From Piscirickettsiaceae bacterium (GTDB lineage Bacteria > Pseudomonadota > Gammaproteobacteria > Nitrosococcales > Methylophagaceae), in contig JAUXFA010000007.1 of the NCBI GenBank assembly GCA_030620285.1, forward strand, positions 1 to 13,417: a DNA stretch of 13,417 nt, given 5' to 3'. Made by a program: the position numbers and the translations under genes. Shown here piece by piece: positions 1 to 8,124 of this stretch (its first letter is position 1; the number at the start of each line of letters is the position of its first letter). The notes under the pieces are model-generated. The model was not told the DNA's origin. It searched no databases and saw only the letters and a program-made list of their open reading frames with translations.

Positions 1-64
1 ACACAAATAACAGGGCAGGGACTAAACAAAACAATAAAAGAATAGCAAGGAGTTGTTTTTTCAT
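1..64 (-). CDS. Partial leftward gene: signal-peptide or membrane-anchor start of an unidentified protein
   Basis: The reverse strand opens with an ATG at 64–62 and reads MKKQLLAILLLFCLVPALLF and onward without a stop to the window edge, 21 codons. Two lysines followed by a run of leucine, isoleucine, phenylalanine and alanine is typical of a Sec signal peptide or an N-terminal membrane anchor, so the product is probably exported or membrane bound. A weak purine-containing stretch (TTAGG) lies upstream of the start. The gene diverges from glnE. Nothing beyond the leader is visible, so no family can be named. A chance ORF cannot be fully excluded at this length, although the composition is characteristic. 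Confidence 0.55.
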   Translation of the reverse strand, partial: MKKQLLAILLLFCLVPALLFV

Positions 65-450
65 AATGAATAACCTAATACAACGCTCTATCACTGAGCA
101 ATACAACCTATCAATATAGTTAACGTCACAAAAAGTATTTTCTTTAGAAAGGAGTTCTTTTGATAGTATTGGTAATGCTTGTAGATAAGCAGGATTTGCT
201 AAGTTTTTCGCTTCACTTGGTGAAATTAGTGGCTGAAATGCTTGCTCTTGAAGAACGGTTTTAGAATAATGAAACAATAAAAATATCCGTACCAACTATT
301 TTCTCATGCTTAAATAACCCTATGAAAATTGTGTAAAATAATTGTAATGTTAAGCAAAGATAAGTAACGTCTTAGGGAGTAAATCCTTTAGCAAAATTTA
401 GCGATCAACTTTTTTGAAGAGAGATTGTATGTCAACGATTAGGAAGGACA
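65..450. other. AT-rich intergenic region between the leftward edge gene and glnE
   Basis: These 386 bases separate two divergent genes and should hold both promoters. On the forward strand TAAAAT at 334–339 is a fair -10 element, but the best -35 (TTAAAT, 310–315) is poor, so a glnE promoter here is tentative. Two very short reading frames lie inside: a TTG-started 34-codon frame at 160–264 behind AAAGGAG, and an 11-codon ATG frame at 429–464 that overlaps the glnE start. Neither is convincing as a gene. No RNA gene, long repeat or mobile-element end was seen. Confidence 0.6.
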
Positions 451-3261
451 ATGATGATAGCTAAGCAGCCTTTAAATCAATGGCAACAATTGGTAGCAGA
501 TGATCATGTTTTATCCGGCACCGTAAAGCAGGTATTGACGGGAAGTGATTATGTTGTTCAATGGGGCAATCGTCATCCAGATCGGGCCTCAATGTTAATT
601 AATTCTGGTGATATAAGTCGTCTTTACGATGTAGATAGTTATGATCATCAATTAGCTAAAATGCTTGAAAACAGTGTTGATGAAACAAACTTATATCAAC
701 AGTTACGCTATTTTCGTCAGCGCGAAATGGTGCGTATTATTTGGCGAGATCTTGCCGGATGGGCTGATTTAGCGGAAACAGTACGAGATTTATCGGCGCT
801 GGCAGACGCCTGTATTCAGCAATCTTTGAATCTATTGCATCAATGGCAGTGCGATCAATTGGGCACGCCACATAGTGATGACGGTGAGCCTCAGCAGTTA
901 GTGGTTTTAGCCATGGGCAAGTTGGGTGCAGGAGAATTAAATTTATCATCAGATATTGATCTTATATTCGCTTATCCAGAATCTGGCGAAACACAAGGAG
1001 CGGGTAAAAGTTTAACGAACGGAGAGTTTTTTACCCGTTTAGGACAAAAACTGATTCAATCTTTAGACAACGTCACAGCCGATGGTTTTGTATTTCGTGT
1101 TGATATGCGCCTACGACCTTTTGGGGAGAGTGGTGCATTAGTTTCAAGTTTTGATGCGATGGAAGATTATTATCAAACCCAAGGTCGAGAATGGGAGCGT
1201 TATGCGATGATAAAAGCGCGTGCGATCACCGGATCAGAATCTGCTAAAAAAGGCTTGATGAGTTTACTTCGACCTTTTATTTATCGGCGATATTTAGATT
1301 ACGGTGTATTTGATTCGTTGCGTGAAATGAAATCAATGATTGCGGGTCAATTACATCGCAAAGGCATGGAAGACAATATTAAATTAGGTGCAGGCGGTAT
1401 TCGTGAAATTGAATTTATTGGGCAAGTATTCCAACTGATCTATGGTGGCCGAGATCTTGTTTTACAACAACGTCCGATTTTAACTATTTTAGACTTATTA
1501 GCCGAGCGTAATTTACTGACCGAATATGCGGTACAAGAATTAAAACGAGCATATGATTTTTTACGTCGCACGGAACATCGTATTCAGGCGTGGGCAGATC
1601 AGCAAACCCACCTATTACCTAAAGAAGATGATAGCCGACAACGAATAGCGATCTTAATGGGGTTTACTGATTGGCAGGAATTTTCAACGGTATTAATCGA
1701 CCATCGCCAACAAGTACAAGCTCACTTTGAGCAGATATTAACTGCACCGCAAGCAGATGCCTCAGAGATCAATGTCATTTCATTATTTGATGCTGATTCC
1801 AGTGAAAAAATAGCGCATCTTCAACAATTGGGTTTTGCTAATCCAAGCGACAGTGTGGCGGAGCTAGATAACTTACTAAACTCACACAATTGTCGAAATT
1901 TAAGTCAGACTGGGCGAGAACGATTGGGAAAATGTTTGCCTTTATTAGTGCAGGCAGCAGCAAATGCGAGTAATTCAGATAGTTGCTTGGCTCGATTAAT
2001 GCCCTTGCTTGAATCAATAATGCGACGAACGGCTTATATGTCGCTGTTGATTGAAAATCCAATGGCTTTATCACAACTGGTTAAGTTGTGTGCTGCCAGC
2101 CCATGGATCAGTAATCAGTTGGCTCGTTTTCCTGTTTTATTAGATGAGTTACTCGATCCCCGTACATTATATGAGGTGCCGGATCGCCAGATGCAACAAG
2201 CGGCATTGGAAAAATGTTTGGCAACAGCTGAGAAAACGGACTTGGAGCGTCAAATGAATTTGTTGAGAGAATTCCGACAAATTGCATCTTTACACGTGGC
2301 TGCTGCAGATGTAACAGATGTTTTGCCATTAATGAGAGTGGGCGATCAATTGAGTGAGTTGGCTGAAATTCAATTAGAACAAGTGATGCAACTGGCATGG
2401 CAATATGTGGTAACAAAGCATGGTCGACCTCCTTGTACCCAATCAGATGATTTAAAGAAATGTGGTTTTATGGTGTTGGCTTACGGCAAATTAGGCGGCC
2501 TTGAATTAGGCTATGGCTCTGATTTGGACTTGGTCTTTATCTTTGATGATACTGAAAATCAGGGGATGACAAATGGCGACAAGCCAGTAGATTCGCAGGT
2601 TTTTTATACCCGATTAGCACAACGCATGATCCATATGATGAATACCGTGACATCAAGTGGCATATTGTATGAAATTGATATGCGACTCCGGCCAAATGGT
2701 CAGTCCGGTTTATTGGTGTCTGCACTATCGGGCTTTGCAGAATATCAAACTAATGATGCTTGGACATGGGAACATCAGGCATTAGTACGAGCAAGATATG
2801 TTATTGGTGACCAAGATTTGGCTTCGCAGATCAGTCTAATTCGCCAACAGATATTAGCCGCCCAGCGACAACAAAATGCATTGATCACAGACGTACGTGA
2901 TATGCGTGCTAAAATGCGTGAGCAATTAGATAAGAGCACTGCCCAGAACTTTGATCTTAAGCAGGGTGTGGGCGGTATCACAGATATTGAATTTATGGTG
3001 CAATATGCGGTTTTGGCATGGTCTGAAACCCTACCTGAATTATTGGTTTATACCGATAACATTAGGATTATAGAAGCACTGAAAAAGACTGGGAAGCTAA
3101 GCGAACAACAAGGCATCATGCTGGCGGATGCCTATCGATTTTATCGACAGCTTGCGAATCATTGCGTGTTGCAAGAGTTACCCGCATTAGTCGCTATTGA
3201 AGATGTGGCGGAATATCGGCCGCAAGTAAAAGCAATATGGCAGCACTGGTTAGGCGAATGA
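451..3261 (+). CDS. glnE: Bifunctional glutamine synthetase adenylyltransferase/adenylyl-removing enzyme
   Basis: GlnE attaches AMP to, and removes it from, a tyrosine of glutamine synthetase. It answers to PII and glutamine, so ammonia assimilation tracks nitrogen status. The 936 residues match the usual length of about 945 and show the duplicated architecture. The N-terminal nucleotidyltransferase half carries GKLGAGELNLSSDID, with the metal-binding pair D168/D170 (adenylyl removal). The C-terminal half carries GKLGGLELGYGSDLD, with D691/D693 (adenylylation). Each half also has an RLRP motif (DMRLRPFGESG, DMRLRPNGQSG) and a GGIxxIEF motif. Two ATGs stand in tandem at 451 and 454 behind AGGAAGGA (441–448); either could be used. 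ilvE follows after 43 bp, the same neighbour as in Pseudomonas, probably co-transcribed. No key residue is missing. Confidence 0.97.
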   Translation: MMIAKQPLNQWQQLVADDHVLSGTVKQVLTGSDYVVQWGNRHPDRASMLINSGDISRLYDVDSYDHQLAKMLENSVDETNLYQQLRYFRQREMVRIIWRDLAGWADLAETVRDLSALADACIQQSLNLLHQWQCDQLGTPHSDDGEPQQLVVLAMGKLGAGELNLSSDIDLIFAYPESGETQGAGKSLTNGEFFTRLGQKLIQSLDNVTADGFVFRVDMRLRPFGESGALVSSFDAMEDYYQTQGREWERYAMIKARAITGSESAKKGLMSLLRPFIYRRYLDYGVFDSLREMKSMIAGQLHRKGMEDNIKLGAGGIREIEFIGQVFQLIYGGRDLVLQQRPILTILDLLAERNLLTEYAVQELKRAYDFLRRTEHRIQAWADQQTHLLPKEDDSRQRIAILMGFTDWQEFSTVLIDHRQQVQAHFEQILTAPQADASEINVISLFDADSSEKIAHLQQLGFANPSDSVAELDNLLNSHNCRNLSQTGRERLGKCLPLLVQAAANASNSDSCLARLMPLLESIMRRTAYMSLLIENPMALSQLVKLCAASPWISNQLARFPVLLDELLDPRTLYEVPDRQMQQAALEKCLATAEKTDLERQMNLLREFRQIASLHVAAADVTDVLPLMRVGDQLSELAEIQLEQVMQLAWQYVVTKHGRPPCTQSDDLKKCGFMVLAYGKLGGLELGYGSDLDLVFIFDDTENQGMTNGDKPVDSQVFYTRLAQRMIHMMNTVTSSGILYEIDMRLRPNGQSGLLVSALSGFAEYQTNDAWTWEHQALVRARYVIGDQDLASQISLIRQQILAAQRQQNALITDVRDMRAKMREQLDKSTAQNFDLKQGVGGITDIEFMVQYAVLAWSETLPELLVYTDNIRIIEALKKTGKLSEQQGIMLADAYRFYRQLANHCVLQELPALVAIEDVAEYRPQVKAIWQHWLGE

Positions 3262-3304
3262 ATAGACTTTTTTACAACGAATTTAGAAGAACAAGTAGGT
3301 AATT

Positions 3305-4234
3305 ATGGTTGCTCCAACGATGGCAGATCGAGATGGCGTTATTTGGCTGGATGGTGAGATGGTGCCGTGGCGAGATGCAAAAGTACATGTATTAACGCAC
3401 ACCTTGCATTATGGTTTGGGTGTATTTGAAGGTGTTCGTGCGTATAAGACGGACAGTGGCCCAGCTATTTTTCGTCTACAAGAACACACCGATCGACTTT
3501 TTCGTAGTGCCAAAATCATGGGCATGAATATGCCGTTTGATAAAGCAACACTCAATGAAGCTCAAAAGGCAGCAGTACGTGAAAATAATCTCGAGTCGGC
3601 GTATTTACGTCCAATGTGTTTTTACGGTAGTGAAGGCATGGGTATTCGTGCAGATAATTTAAAAACACATGTCATGGTTGCTGCTTGGGATTGGGGCTCA
3701 TATTTGGGTGCTGAAAACATGGAAAAAGGCATTCGAATCCGTACCTCTTCTTTCACCCGTCATCACGTCAACATTACCATGTGTAAAGCCAAAGCAAATG
3801 GTAATTACATGAACTCAATTATGGCCTTACAAGAGGCGGTTGAGTGTGGATATGATGAAGCATTATTGTTGGATGCCAGTGGTTTTGTGGCCGAAGGCAG
3901 TGGCGAGAATTTCTTTATGGTGCGTGATGGCGTGTTGTATACACCGACACTAACGTCAGCTTTAGAAGGCATTACCCGTGCAACGGTAATGACATTGGCT
4001 GAAGAAATTGGCTTAAAAGTAGTTGAAAAGCAAATTACTCGAGATGAAGTTTATGTCGCTGATGAAGCTTTTTTCACCGGTACCGCGGCAGAAGTAACAC
4101 CGATCCGTGAATTGGATAATCGCAGTATTGGTAACGGCGGTCGAGGCCCGATCACTGAACAATTGCAGGCAATGTATTTTGATCAGGTTTATGGGCGCAG
4201 TGAAGTCTATAAACATTGGAATTCGCACGTTTAA
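3305..4234 (+). CDS. ilvE: Branched-chain amino acid aminotransferase
   Basis: This is a PLP-dependent fold-type IV transaminase that carries out the last step of valine, leucine and isoleucine synthesis, exchanging the amino group of glutamate with the branched 2-oxo acids in the cytoplasm. The 309-residue length is standard for bacterial IlvE. Diagnostic stretches are HYGLGVFEGVRAY (35–47), KANGNY with the probable PLP lysine K163, EGSGENFF near 197, and FFTGTAAEVTPI near the C-terminus. The ATG at 3305 follows AGTAGGT at a workable distance; an internal Met6 is a possible alternative start. It lies 43 bp after glnE and 42 bp before yebC, with no terminator seen in either gap, suggesting one transcript. 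A D-amino acid transaminase is the main alternative in this fold, but the length and motifs favour IlvE. Confidence 0.96.
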   Translation: MVAPTMADRDGVIWLDGEMVPWRDAKVHVLTHTLHYGLGVFEGVRAYKTDSGPAIFRLQEHTDRLFRSAKIMGMNMPFDKATLNEAQKAAVRENNLESAYLRPMCFYGSEGMGIRADNLKTHVMVAAWDWGSYLGAENMEKGIRIRTSSFTRHHVNITMCKAKANGNYMNSIMALQEAVECGYDEALLLDASGFVAEGSGENFFMVRDGVLYTPTLTSALEGITRATVMTLAEEIGLKVVEKQITRDEVYVADEAFFTGTAAEVTPIRELDNRSIGNGGRGPITEQLQAMYFDQVYGRSEVYKHWNSHV

Positions 4235-4276
4235 AGTAAACTATTCAGTATTAAGATAGGACAGAGGTAGAGATAA

Positions 4277-5032
4277 ATGGCAGGTCATAGTAAGTGGGCA
4301 AATATTCAGCATCGTAAGGGCGCTCAAGATGCCAAACGTGGCAAGTTGTTCACCAAGTTTATTCGTGAAATCAGTGTGGCCGCAAAAGAGGGTGGTAGTG
4401 ATATTGCTAATAATCCTCGTCTTCGAGCGGCAATTGATAAAGCTTTAAGCGGTAATATGACGCGTGATGTTATTGAGCGAGCCACTAAGCGGGGCGCAGG
4501 TGAACTGGAAGGCGTGAGTTACGAAGAAATCCGTTATGAAGGTTATGGCCCAAGTGGTATCGCCATTATGATGGACTGCCTAACCGACAATAAAAATCGT
4601 ACAGTAGCTGCCGTAAGGAATGTATTCACTAAACGCGGCGGCAATATGGGCACCGATGGTTCCGTATCTTATCTATTCCACAAAAAAGGCATTATTTCTT
4701 ATGCTACTGGAACCGATGAAGATGTTGTGATGGAAGCTGCATTAGATGCGGGGGCTGATGATATTGTGACCAATGATGACGGTACCGTTGATGTATTTAC
4801 TGCTCCTGAAGATTATGCGGCAGTGAAAGATGCATTAGATGCCTCTGGTTTAGAAGCGGTGTCGGCTGAAGTTACTATGCATCCAGAAACAACAGCTGAT
4901 CTAGACGTGAGTGATGCCCGTAAAGCCTTGGCAATGATTGATGCATTTGAAGAATTAGACGATGTACAAGATGTGTATTCTAATGCTAATTTTTCGGACG
5001 ATGTGATGGCTCAATTAGCGGAAGAAAATTAA
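4277..5032 (+). CDS. yebC: YebC/TACO1-family translation or transcription factor
   Basis: The protein opens with the family signature [20 protein letters not shown] and is 251 residues long, the usual size. YebC proteins have three domains and an acidic surface. Members have been described as DNA-binding regulators (PmpR in Pseudomonas). More recently the family, including mitochondrial TACO1, has been described as helping ribosomes through difficult sequences such as proline runs. Which role dominates here cannot be told from sequence. The ATG at 4277 is preceded by AGAGGTAGAG. ruvC starts only 11 bp after the stop, reproducing the yebC–ruvC order common in Gammaproteobacteria. The C-terminal half is strongly acidic (many Asp and Glu from about residue 150), normal for the family. 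Confidence 0.95.
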   Translation: MAGHSKWANIQHRKGAQDAKRGKLFTKFIREISVAAKEGGSDIANNPRLRAAIDKALSGNMTRDVIERATKRGAGELEGVSYEEIRYEGYGPSGIAIMMDCLTDNKNRTVAAVRNVFTKRGGNMGTDGSVSYLFHKKGIISYATGTDEDVVMEAALDAGADDIVTNDDGTVDVFTAPEDYAAVKDALDASGLEAVSAEVTMHPETTADLDVSDARKALAMIDAFEELDDVQDVYSNANFSDDVMAQLAEEN

Positions 5033-5043
5033 GATTTTAGCTG

Positions 5044-5583
5044 ATGACACGTATCTTAGGCATTGATCCAGGATCGCGCAAAACGGGTTTTGGCATCATT
5101 GAATTAGAAGGCCGACAGATAAAACATGTGATCAATGGCCGATTGCTGGTGGGCGATGGCGATTTTCCCAACCGCTTAAAACAGATCTTTGAAGGTTTGA
5201 CCGATATTATCCAGCGCTATCAACCTGAAATGATGGCCGTGGAAAAAGTGTTTTTACATAAAAATGCCGATTCGGCATTGAAGTTGGGTCAGGCGAGAGG
5301 CGCTGCAATTTGTGCCGGCGTAAGCCAAAACCTAGCGGTGCATGAATACAGTGCAACCCAAATTAAAAAAGCAGTAGTAGGCAATGGCCATGCAAAAAAA
5401 GACCAAGTGCAATATATGATGTCAGTAATTTTATCGTTAGCTGAACTACCAGAAGAAGATGCGGCTGATGCCTTGGCATGTGCTATTACCCATGCTAATT
5501 TTGCGGCGATCGGTGGCAATCAAAATACGAAACTGCCGGAAGGTATGCGAACGTCAAACCGAAGAGGGCGATACGGACGATGA
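5044..5583 (+). CDS. ruvC: Crossover junction endodeoxyribonuclease RuvC
   Basis: RuvC is the dimeric, magnesium-dependent nuclease that cuts Holliday junctions symmetrically after RuvAB branch migration. The 179 residues begin with MTRILGIDPGSRKTGFG, and the RNase H-like active site is intact: D8, E67 (in AVEKVF), D139 and D142 (in EEDAADALA), matching the four acidic residues of E. coli RuvC. The ATG at 5044 has no strong Shine-Dalgarno sequence; it lies 11 bp after yebC and may rely partly on translational coupling. The C-terminal tail after about residue 160 is basic (SNRRGRYGR), as is common. ruvA follows after a 124-bp gap holding a palindromic repeat, wider than in E. coli. Confidence 0.97.
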   Translation: MTRILGIDPGSRKTGFGIIELEGRQIKHVINGRLLVGDGDFPNRLKQIFEGLTDIIQRYQPEMMAVEKVFLHKNADSALKLGQARGAAICAGVSQNLAVHEYSATQIKKAVVGNGHAKKDQVQYMMSVILSLAELPEEDAADALACAITHANFAAIGGNQNTKLPEGMRTSNRRGRYGR

Positions 5584-5615
5584 ATTCGCATTCTAAAGAA
5601 GCCCATTTCTTTTTA

Positions 5616-5682
5616 CCGTTGGTGGTGAGCTTGTCGAACCATGAACTTGATGGACATCCTTCGATGAGCTCAGGACAAACGG
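5616..5682. repeat. Composite palindromic (REP-like) repeat between ruvC and ruvA
   Basis: A 67-bp element is bounded by CCGTT (5616–5620) and AACGG (5678–5682). The left half carries GGTGAGCTTGTCGAACC, the right half CCTTCGATGAGCTCAGG, and the centre CCAT…ATGG around GAACTTG. The two halves are inverted copies that differ mainly where GG…CC in one is CC…GG in the other, so each half can also fold on its own. Sequences with this GAGCTTGTCGAA / TTCGA-GAGCTCAGG core are familiar as dispersed intergenic repeats in many proteobacterial genomes; that is recalled, not searched. In a transcript it could form a cruciform-like hairpin affecting ruvA expression, but no run of T follows, so it is not a standard terminator. 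Confidence 0.75.
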
Positions 5683-5707
5683 AGTTTAGACTTATCGAGG
5701 TTTCATC

Positions 5708-6301
5708 ATGATTGGTCGATTACGCGGCATTATTTTAGAAAAACAAGCACCTAATTTGGTATTAGATGTACAGGGTGTGGGCTATGAAGTGGCCGCACCA
5801 ATGTCGACATTTATCAAGCTACCTGTCGTCGATGAAGAAGTGACATTATTTACGCATCTGGTTGTTCGGGAAGATGCTCAATTATTATATGGTTTTGCAA
5901 CGGTAAGAGAGCGGTTGTTGTTTCGAAGCTTACTTAAAGTAAATGGAGTTGGCGCAAAGTTGGCGCTTACTATTTTATCGGGCAGTGATGTCGATGATTT
6001 CGCCCGTAGCGTGCAAGAAGGTGATGCGGCCAGTTTGACCAGATTACCCGGTGTGGGCAAAAAAACAGCTGAACGTTTGATCGTTGAAATGCGGGATCGC
6101 CTAAAAGAAGTTAGCGGTGCAATGGGCTTAAAGCCAGTAGTATCCGCCGCCGCTAAATTAGCCGGTGCCAAAGATGAAGCCAGTGACGCTTTGATATCAT
6201 TGGGCTATAAACCTGTAGAAGCTGAAAAAATGATCCGTAGTTTAGATACCGATGGTTTAAATACTGAGCAGATCATCAAACTGGCATTGCAGCGAAATTA
6301 A
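5708..6301 (+). CDS. ruvA: Holliday junction DNA helicase subunit RuvA
   Basis: RuvA tetramers clamp the four-way junction and load the RuvB motors. The 197 residues show the expected three parts. An OB-fold domain begins MIGRLRGIILEKQ and contains the acidic pin E55/D56 within VVREDAQLLYGF. A central region follows with two helix-hairpin-helix motifs, VNGVGAKLALTIL (near 79–91) and LPGVGKKTAERLI. The C-terminal RuvB-contacting domain includes DEASDALISLGYKPVEAEKM. The ATG at 5708 is preceded by GAGG at 5697–5700. In many relatives ruvB follows directly; here dapD comes next and ruvB is 3.8 kb away, beyond three leftward genes. Confidence 0.97.
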   Translation: MIGRLRGIILEKQAPNLVLDVQGVGYEVAAPMSTFIKLPVVDEEVTLFTHLVVREDAQLLYGFATVRERLLFRSLLKVNGVGAKLALTILSGSDVDDFARSVQEGDAASLTRLPGVGKKTAERLIVEMRDRLKEVSGAMGLKPVVSAAAKLAGAKDEASDALISLGYKPVEAEKMIRSLDTDGLNTEQIIKLALQRN

Positions 6302-6361
6302 ATGGCTGTAAGCGCCTTAGTTATTATTAACAATTATTTTTGAAACACATAGAGACACAAC

Positions 6362-7261
6362 ATGACAATTAAACGAATCGGCCACCGTTATAGTGACAGT
6401 AAATCAGGTACAACCATTGATGTATGGTTTCCTCGTTCAAATAAAGAAATTGCACGGAGCTGTTTGGCTCAAAAAGTAGGCTTGATTAACGGTAACTTTG
6501 TTGAAGTGGAAATTCAATCAATCGATGACGCACCCAAATCAGCAGAAGAAGCGTATTTAAGACTGCACTTATTATCAGAATGTGCCGTCAAACCGAATGA
6601 AATTAACCTTGATGGTGTGTTCGGCTTATTAGCCAATGTGGCATGGACATCGGCAGGGCCGGTTCTACCCAATGAAGTTGAAAACCTACGTGAATTGATT
6701 GCCGCAGAAGATCACCAGTTAAATGTAACCTCTATCGATAAATTTCCACGGATGACAGATTATGTGATCCCTGAAGGTGTACGCATTGGTAATGCCGATC
6801 GTGTCAGATTAGGTGCACATTTAGCATCAGGTACCACCGTCATGCATGAAGGGTTCTGTAACTTCAATGCAGGTACCTTGGGCCACTCAATGGTCGAAGG
6901 TCGAATTAGTGCCGGCGTGCTGATCGGTGATGGTTCTGATATTGGCGGCGGCGCATCGATTATGGGCACATTATCAGGTGGTGGCACACAAGTTATCTCA
7001 ATGGGTAAAAAGAATCTATTGGGCGCTAATGCAGGCTTAGGTATCTCATTAGGCGATAACTGCATTATTGAATCAGGCTTATATATAACGGCAGGCACCA
7101 AAGTAAAAATGCCCGATGGCGAAATTGTATCGGCCAGAAAATTGTCGGGCCAATCAGGCTTATTATTTAGAAGACACAGCCAAACCGGTGCGGTTGAAGC
7201 GATTATGACAGACGGCTCTCTGTGGGGCGGCTTAAATACAGCATTGCATAGTAACGATTAA
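6362..7261 (+). CDS. dapD: 2,3,4,5-tetrahydropyridine-2,6-dicarboxylate N-succinyltransferase
   Basis: DapD transfers succinyl from succinyl-CoA to tetrahydrodipicolinate in the succinylase branch of lysine and meso-diaminopimelate synthesis, feeding protein and peptidoglycan. The 299 residues belong to the subtype seen in Pseudomonas and Mycobacterium rather than the E. coli type. Conserved stretches include FPRMTDYVIPEGVRI (128–142), GTTVMHEGFCNFNAGT (157–172) and MVEGRISAGV with the likely catalytic Glu E180. A left-handed beta-helix of hexapeptide repeats covers about 135–260. The N-terminal domain is shorter than the roughly 344-residue Pseudomonas protein. The start at 6362 has only a weak AGAGA upstream. 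It lies 60 bp after ruvA and is followed by a probable terminator. Confidence 0.93.
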   Translation: MTIKRIGHRYSDSKSGTTIDVWFPRSNKEIARSCLAQKVGLINGNFVEVEIQSIDDAPKSAEEAYLRLHLLSECAVKPNEINLDGVFGLLANVAWTSAGPVLPNEVENLRELIAAEDHQLNVTSIDKFPRMTDYVIPEGVRIGNADRVRLGAHLASGTTVMHEGFCNFNAGTLGHSMVEGRISAGVLIGDGSDIGGGASIMGTLSGGGTQVISMGKKNLLGANAGLGISLGDNCIIESGLYITAGTKVKMPDGEIVSARKLSGQSGLLFRRHSQTGAVEAIMTDGSLWGGLNTALHSND

Positions 7262-7264
7262 TAT

Positions 7265-7291
7265 CAATGGAGTCTGATCCCATTGGTTTTT
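7265..7291 (+). terminator. Probable intrinsic terminator after dapD
   Basis: CAATGG (7265–7270) pairs with CCATTG (7280–7285) across a 9-nt loop, and the stem is followed by GTTTTT. It begins 3 bp after the dapD stop. The six-pair stem is only half G+C, so it is modest in strength, but position and T-tract fit termination of the rightward transcript before the antisense genes. Confidence 0.5.
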
Positions 7292-7305
7292 CTTTCCTCA
7301 GGTTA

Positions 7306-7382
7306 GGCTATAACGATCTACATAACCGGATTTTTGCGGCGAGTAGTAGAGCAAAAAGTCCGCATTAATGTGATTGTTAGCC
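7306..7382 (-). repeat. 77-nt bulged hairpin resembling an integron attC site, at the 3' end of the SIMPL gene
   Basis: Read on the minus strand the element starts GGCTAACAATCACATTAATG and ends ATCGTTATAGCC. The two arms of about 32 nt pair over some 27 positions, with extra-helical bases, around a 13-nt loop (7338–7350). The innermost stem is CGGA/TCCG plus TTTTTGC/GCAAAAA with one bulged base. Integron attC sites share these traits: length 57–141 nt, AAC and GTT at the two ends, an imperfect stem with bulges, and a place just after the stop of the cassette gene (here 8 bp). The outer box is not a perfect RYYYAAC/GTTRRRY match, and no integrase or further array is in view. A weak bidirectional terminator between convergent genes is the alternative. 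Confidence 0.45.
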
Positions 7383-7390
7383 ATTTTAAA

Positions 7391-8110
7391 TTAATCTGAT
7401 AAGTAGTATTCAATGGTTGATACAACTCTTACCTTTTTTATATGTGGTGTCGTGGCGTCTCTGTCTTTAATGGAAAACTGCCCTTGTCTGGCTGTTTTTA
7501 TTTTTCCAAGAGTACTGTCAGAATCAGATGCGAACTTATTTGCTACAGCCCTAGCATTTTTGGTTGCTTCTTCAATCATGCTGGGTTTTATATCGCTTAG
7601 GCCGGAAAACGTAAATTGTGTTTTATTGTTATAGTTTTGCGCTGTAAGCACGATTCCTTTTTTTCCAAGCTCAATCACACCAGACATAGCCTCTCTAACA
7701 TGATCAATATGCTTTGAGTATATTGTAATGGTTGAAGTGCCTGTATAGCGAAACTTAATATGTTGTTTGTTTCCGTAATTCTGAGCATGTATATCTACTA
7801 TAGATGGAGGTGTGATAGTTATATCTGATTGTGTAATTTTATATTTATCTAGGTATTCGATAATTGTTGTGTTGTTATTTTGAATTAGTTTATAAAGGTC
7901 TTCGAGGCTGTTGCCTGCAACTTGAGATGATATTGGCCATATGGCAATATCGGCAGCCATTTCGCGCTCAGATAGTCCTTTAACTGTTACTGTTCGTTCT
8001 AATGATTTAATGCTTATGGCGGCTTCACTAACTAAGTAGCCAAGAGAGCCTAGCCCTAAAAAGAGGAGGAATCCCAATGTGAAGGCGCTTTTAGTTGATT
8101 GTTGGGTCAT
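7391..8110 (-). CDS. SIMPL-domain (DUF541, YggE-like) membrane-anchored protein
   Basis: The 239-residue product has one N-terminal hydrophobic segment (about residues 9–31, FTLGFLLFLGLGSLGYLV), then an extracytoplasmic SIMPL/DUF541 domain. Its typical opening is RTVTVKGLSEREMAADIAIW (39–58), and its typical closing segment is the conserved helix EATKNARAVANKFA followed by beta strands. SIMPL proteins include E. coli YggE, linked to stress tolerance, and a eukaryotic signalling adaptor; no enzymatic role is established. The ATG at 8110 follows AAAGGAA at good spacing. G+C is about 38% over 7441–8100 by hand count, against 48–50% in sampled parts of dapD. It points against dapD and ruvB, and hairpins flank it on both sides, so a separate origin as a cassette-like insert is possible. 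Confidence 0.85.
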   Translation of the reverse strand: MTQQSTKSAFTLGFLLFLGLGSLGYLVSEAAISIKSLERTVTVKGLSEREMAADIAIWPISSQVAGNSLEDLYKLIQNNNTTIIEYLDKYKITQSDITITPPSIVDIHAQNYGNKQHIKFRYTGTSTITIYSKHIDHVREAMSGVIELGKKGIVLTAQNYNNKTQFTFSGLSDIKPSMIEEATKNARAVANKFASDSDSTLGKIKTARQGQFSIKDRDATTPHIKKVRVVSTIEYYLSD

Positions 8111-8124
8111 AACATTCCTTTAGT

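Noticed and set aside
85..99. Minus-strand GCTCAGTGATAGAGC resembling the D-arm of a tRNA
   Set aside because: No acceptor stem, anticodon arm or T-arm can be found around it. A 15-base match without the rest of the cloverleaf is not a tRNA gene, and nothing shows it is an integration scar.
5289..6171. Alanine- and serine-rich minus-strand frames within ruvC and ruvA
   Set aside because: They are antisense by-products of well supported genes with intact catalytic motifs.
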